A stretch of DNA of 7,751 bases from CAYNRA01 sp964399465 (GTDB lineage: Bacteria; Bacteroidota; Bacteroidia; Cytophagales; Spirosomataceae), in contig CAYNRA010000106.1 of the NCBI GenBank assembly GCA_964399465.1, positions 1-7,751 of the forward strand, given 5' to 3'. The position numbers were made by a program, and so were the translations under genes. Below the pieces are notes generated by a model, which searched no databases, was not told where the DNA came from, and worked only from the letters and a program-made list of their open reading frames with translations. Positions 6,956 to 7,751 of the stretch are shown one piece after another. Position 1 is the first letter of the stretch; each line of letters opens with the position of its first letter.

Positions 6956-7345
6956 ATGAATGAGACATCAGACGTTAAGCTGCGCTATTCGCAAGAAGAT
7001 CTAAAAGAGTTTGAAGCAATTATTTTAAAGAAATTAGAAGCAACTAACAGTGAGTTGAACTTTATCAAAGAGACGCTTAGCCGCCGTAACGACAACGGAA
7101 CAGATAATACGGCGATCGGTTCTAAGACACTCGAGGATGGAGCGGATGTTCGAGAAAAAGAACAATTAAGCCAGTCTGCTGCGCGCCTTCAAAAGTTTGC
7201 CTCGCAGCTAGAAGCAGCTCTCATTCGAATAAAAAACGGTACATATGGTGTGTGTCGCGACACAGGAGAACTGATTCCGAAAGAACGTTTGCGCGCCGTT
7301 CCTCATACTCAACAAACCATTGGCGCAAAGTTAAAGCAGAGTTAA
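6956..7345 (+). CDS. DksA/TraR-family RNA polymerase-binding regulator lacking the zinc cysteines
   Basis: At 129 residues it has two parts. Residues about 12-94 are a charged helical hairpin predicted to form the coiled coil that enters the RNA polymerase secondary channel. Residues 95-129 are the remnant of the zinc-finger domain, in which TYGVC(100)RDTGELIPKERL and AVPH align with the family's YGxCxxCGxxIPxERLxAxP pattern. Only C100 of the four zinc cysteines remains: the second is T103, and the last pair is replaced within TQQTIGAKL. The acidic pair D61/D64 (DGAD) lies near where E. coli DksA has its functional tip aspartates; that alignment is my inference. By family it would adjust transcription initiation, possibly with (p)ppGpp, but ppGpp dependence cannot be judged here. 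Zinc-free members are frequent in this phylum and resemble in principle Pseudomonas DksA2. It has its own promoter and a strong terminator, so it is a single-gene unit. Confidence 0.88.
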   Translation: MNETSDVKLRYSQEDLKEFEAIILKKLEATNSELNFIKETLSRRNDNGTDNTAIGSKTLEDGADVREKEQLSQSAARLQKFASQLEAALIRIKNGTYGVCRDTGELIPKERLRAVPHTQQTIGAKLKQS

Positions 7346-7351
7346 TACATG

Positions 7352-7368
7352 TATGTTGTAGCAACATA
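7352..7368 (+). repeat. Short inverted repeat just after the DksA-like gene
   Basis: TATGTTG (7352-7358) pairs perfectly with CAACATA (7362-7368) around a three-base loop, starting seven bases after the stop codon. There is no T run after it, so it is unlikely to terminate transcription by itself. It could stabilise the 3' end, or be chance. Confidence 0.35.
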
Positions 7369-7382
7369 ATAAAGTTTTGTCG

Positions 7383-7411
7383 AAGAGAACCAATCAGTTG
7401 GTTCTCTTTTT
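7383..7411 (+). terminator. Intrinsic terminator of the DksA-like gene
   Basis: AAGAGAACCAA (7383-7393) pairs perfectly with TTGGTTCTCTT (7398-7408) around the tetraloop TCAG. It is followed by TTTTTCTATTTTT, a classic plus-strand terminator. The left flank is not A-rich enough for it to work well in reverse. It separates this gene from the carboxypeptidase. Confidence 0.9.
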
Positions 7412-7479
7412 CTATTTTTACGCTTTATTGTAACTCACTTTTTACAAAAGAAAAAAGGAAATTACCCAAACTATCTACT

Positions 7480-7751
7480 ATGAAAAAAAAAGTATCTATT
7501 TCCCTTCTCCTCCTTTTTATGGGAGTACTCACCACTGCCTTTGCGCAGGTCAAAGATGAATATTACTTCCCGAAAGGAACTTCGTATGACCCCAAAATCC
7601 CTACTCCCCAGCAATTCTTCGGATACCAAGTAGGCGAATGGCATACCAATCCGTTTGAAACACATGCGTACATTCGCAAATTAGCTTCTATGACAGACCG
7701 TTTCAAAGTAGAAACCTATGGTCGTTCATTTGAAAACAGAGAGTTACTCCT
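7480..7751 (+). CDS. Exported M14-family zinc carboxypeptidase, N-terminal fragment (runs off right edge)
   Basis: The frame from the ATG at 7480 stays open for 90 full codons to the edge. Residues 1-22 are a signal peptide (MKKK, Leu-rich core, AFA before Q23). The mature start contains YDPKIPTPQQFFGYQVGEWH, then YIRKLAS, DRFKVETYGRSFENREL. This is the characteristic opening of Bacteroidota M14 carboxypeptidases: the leader helix region and the ETYGRSFENREL strand that precede the HxxE zinc motif. The zinc ligands and catalytic Glu lie beyond the window, so activity cannot be confirmed. By family it would remove C-terminal residues from peptides outside the cytoplasm. No clear promoter was found in the 68 bases after the terminator; TATTTTTA at 7413-7420 is one mismatch from a -7 element but overlaps the terminator tail. 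A purine tract (AAAAAAGGAA, 7451-7460) is too far from the ATG to be an obvious ribosome binding site. Confidence 0.85.
   Translation, partial: MKKKVSISLLLLFMGVLTTAFAQVKDEYYFPKGTSYDPKIPTPQQFFGYQVGEWHTNPFETHAYIRKLASMTDRFKVETYGRSFENRELL

Noticed and set aside
1..7751. A hidden defence system, mobile element, CRISPR array or biosynthetic cluster
   Set aside because: No repeat-spacer pattern, transposase, integrase, terminal repeats, nuclease or toxin motifs were seen, and nearly every base is accounted for by core-type genes and short spacers.

Overview
The window is ordinary chromosomal DNA from a member of the Bacteroidota. The organism is inferred from four signs: promoter -7 elements of the TAnnTTTG type, little sign of Shine-Dalgarno sequences before genes, exported proteins whose mature form would start with Gln, and protein families typical of the phylum (a TonB-dependent receptor with an N-terminal carboxypeptidase-regulatory-like domain, a WCGWC thioredoxin-fold protein, a DksA homologue that has lost its zinc cysteines). 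A cytophaga- or chitinophaga-like lineage is possible, but the order cannot be fixed from this sequence.

Layout from left to right. Bases 1-1836 (minus) hold the N-terminal 612 codons of an outer-membrane TonB-dependent receptor that runs off the left edge. Divergent from it, 1904-2446 (plus) encodes an exported thioredoxin-like protein. That gene converges on gpmI (2480-4015, minus), the cofactor-independent phosphoglycerate mutase, and a bidirectional terminator hairpin sits between them. Divergent from gpmI, 4244-5311 (plus) encodes an APH-fold small-molecule kinase resembling N-acetylhexosamine kinase. It converges, across a second bidirectional hairpin, on a hexameric-type glutamate dehydrogenase (5350-6627, minus). 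A 328-base divergent spacer follows, holding one promoter for each side. Then come a DksA/TraR-family regulator without zinc cysteines (6956-7345, plus), its strong terminator, and the first 90 codons of an exported M14 zinc carboxypeptidase (7480 to the right edge, plus).

The genes look like independent single-gene transcription units: strands alternate, five have a plausible promoter element of their own, and three are followed by a visible hairpin. They do not form one pathway. Three are cell-envelope or secreted functions (receptor, thioredoxin-like protein, carboxypeptidase). Two are central metabolism (glycolysis/gluconeogenesis, and the 2-oxoglutarate/glutamate node). One is a sugar or small-molecule kinase, and one is an RNA-polymerase-binding regulator.

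I saw no mobile element, CRISPR array, tRNA, rRNA or defence system, and no convincing undescribed system. The points most worth a second look are the zinc-less DksA homologue, the unknown substrate of the kinase, the uniform Ala|Gln cleavage sites, and the two terminators built into the 3' ends of plus-strand genes.
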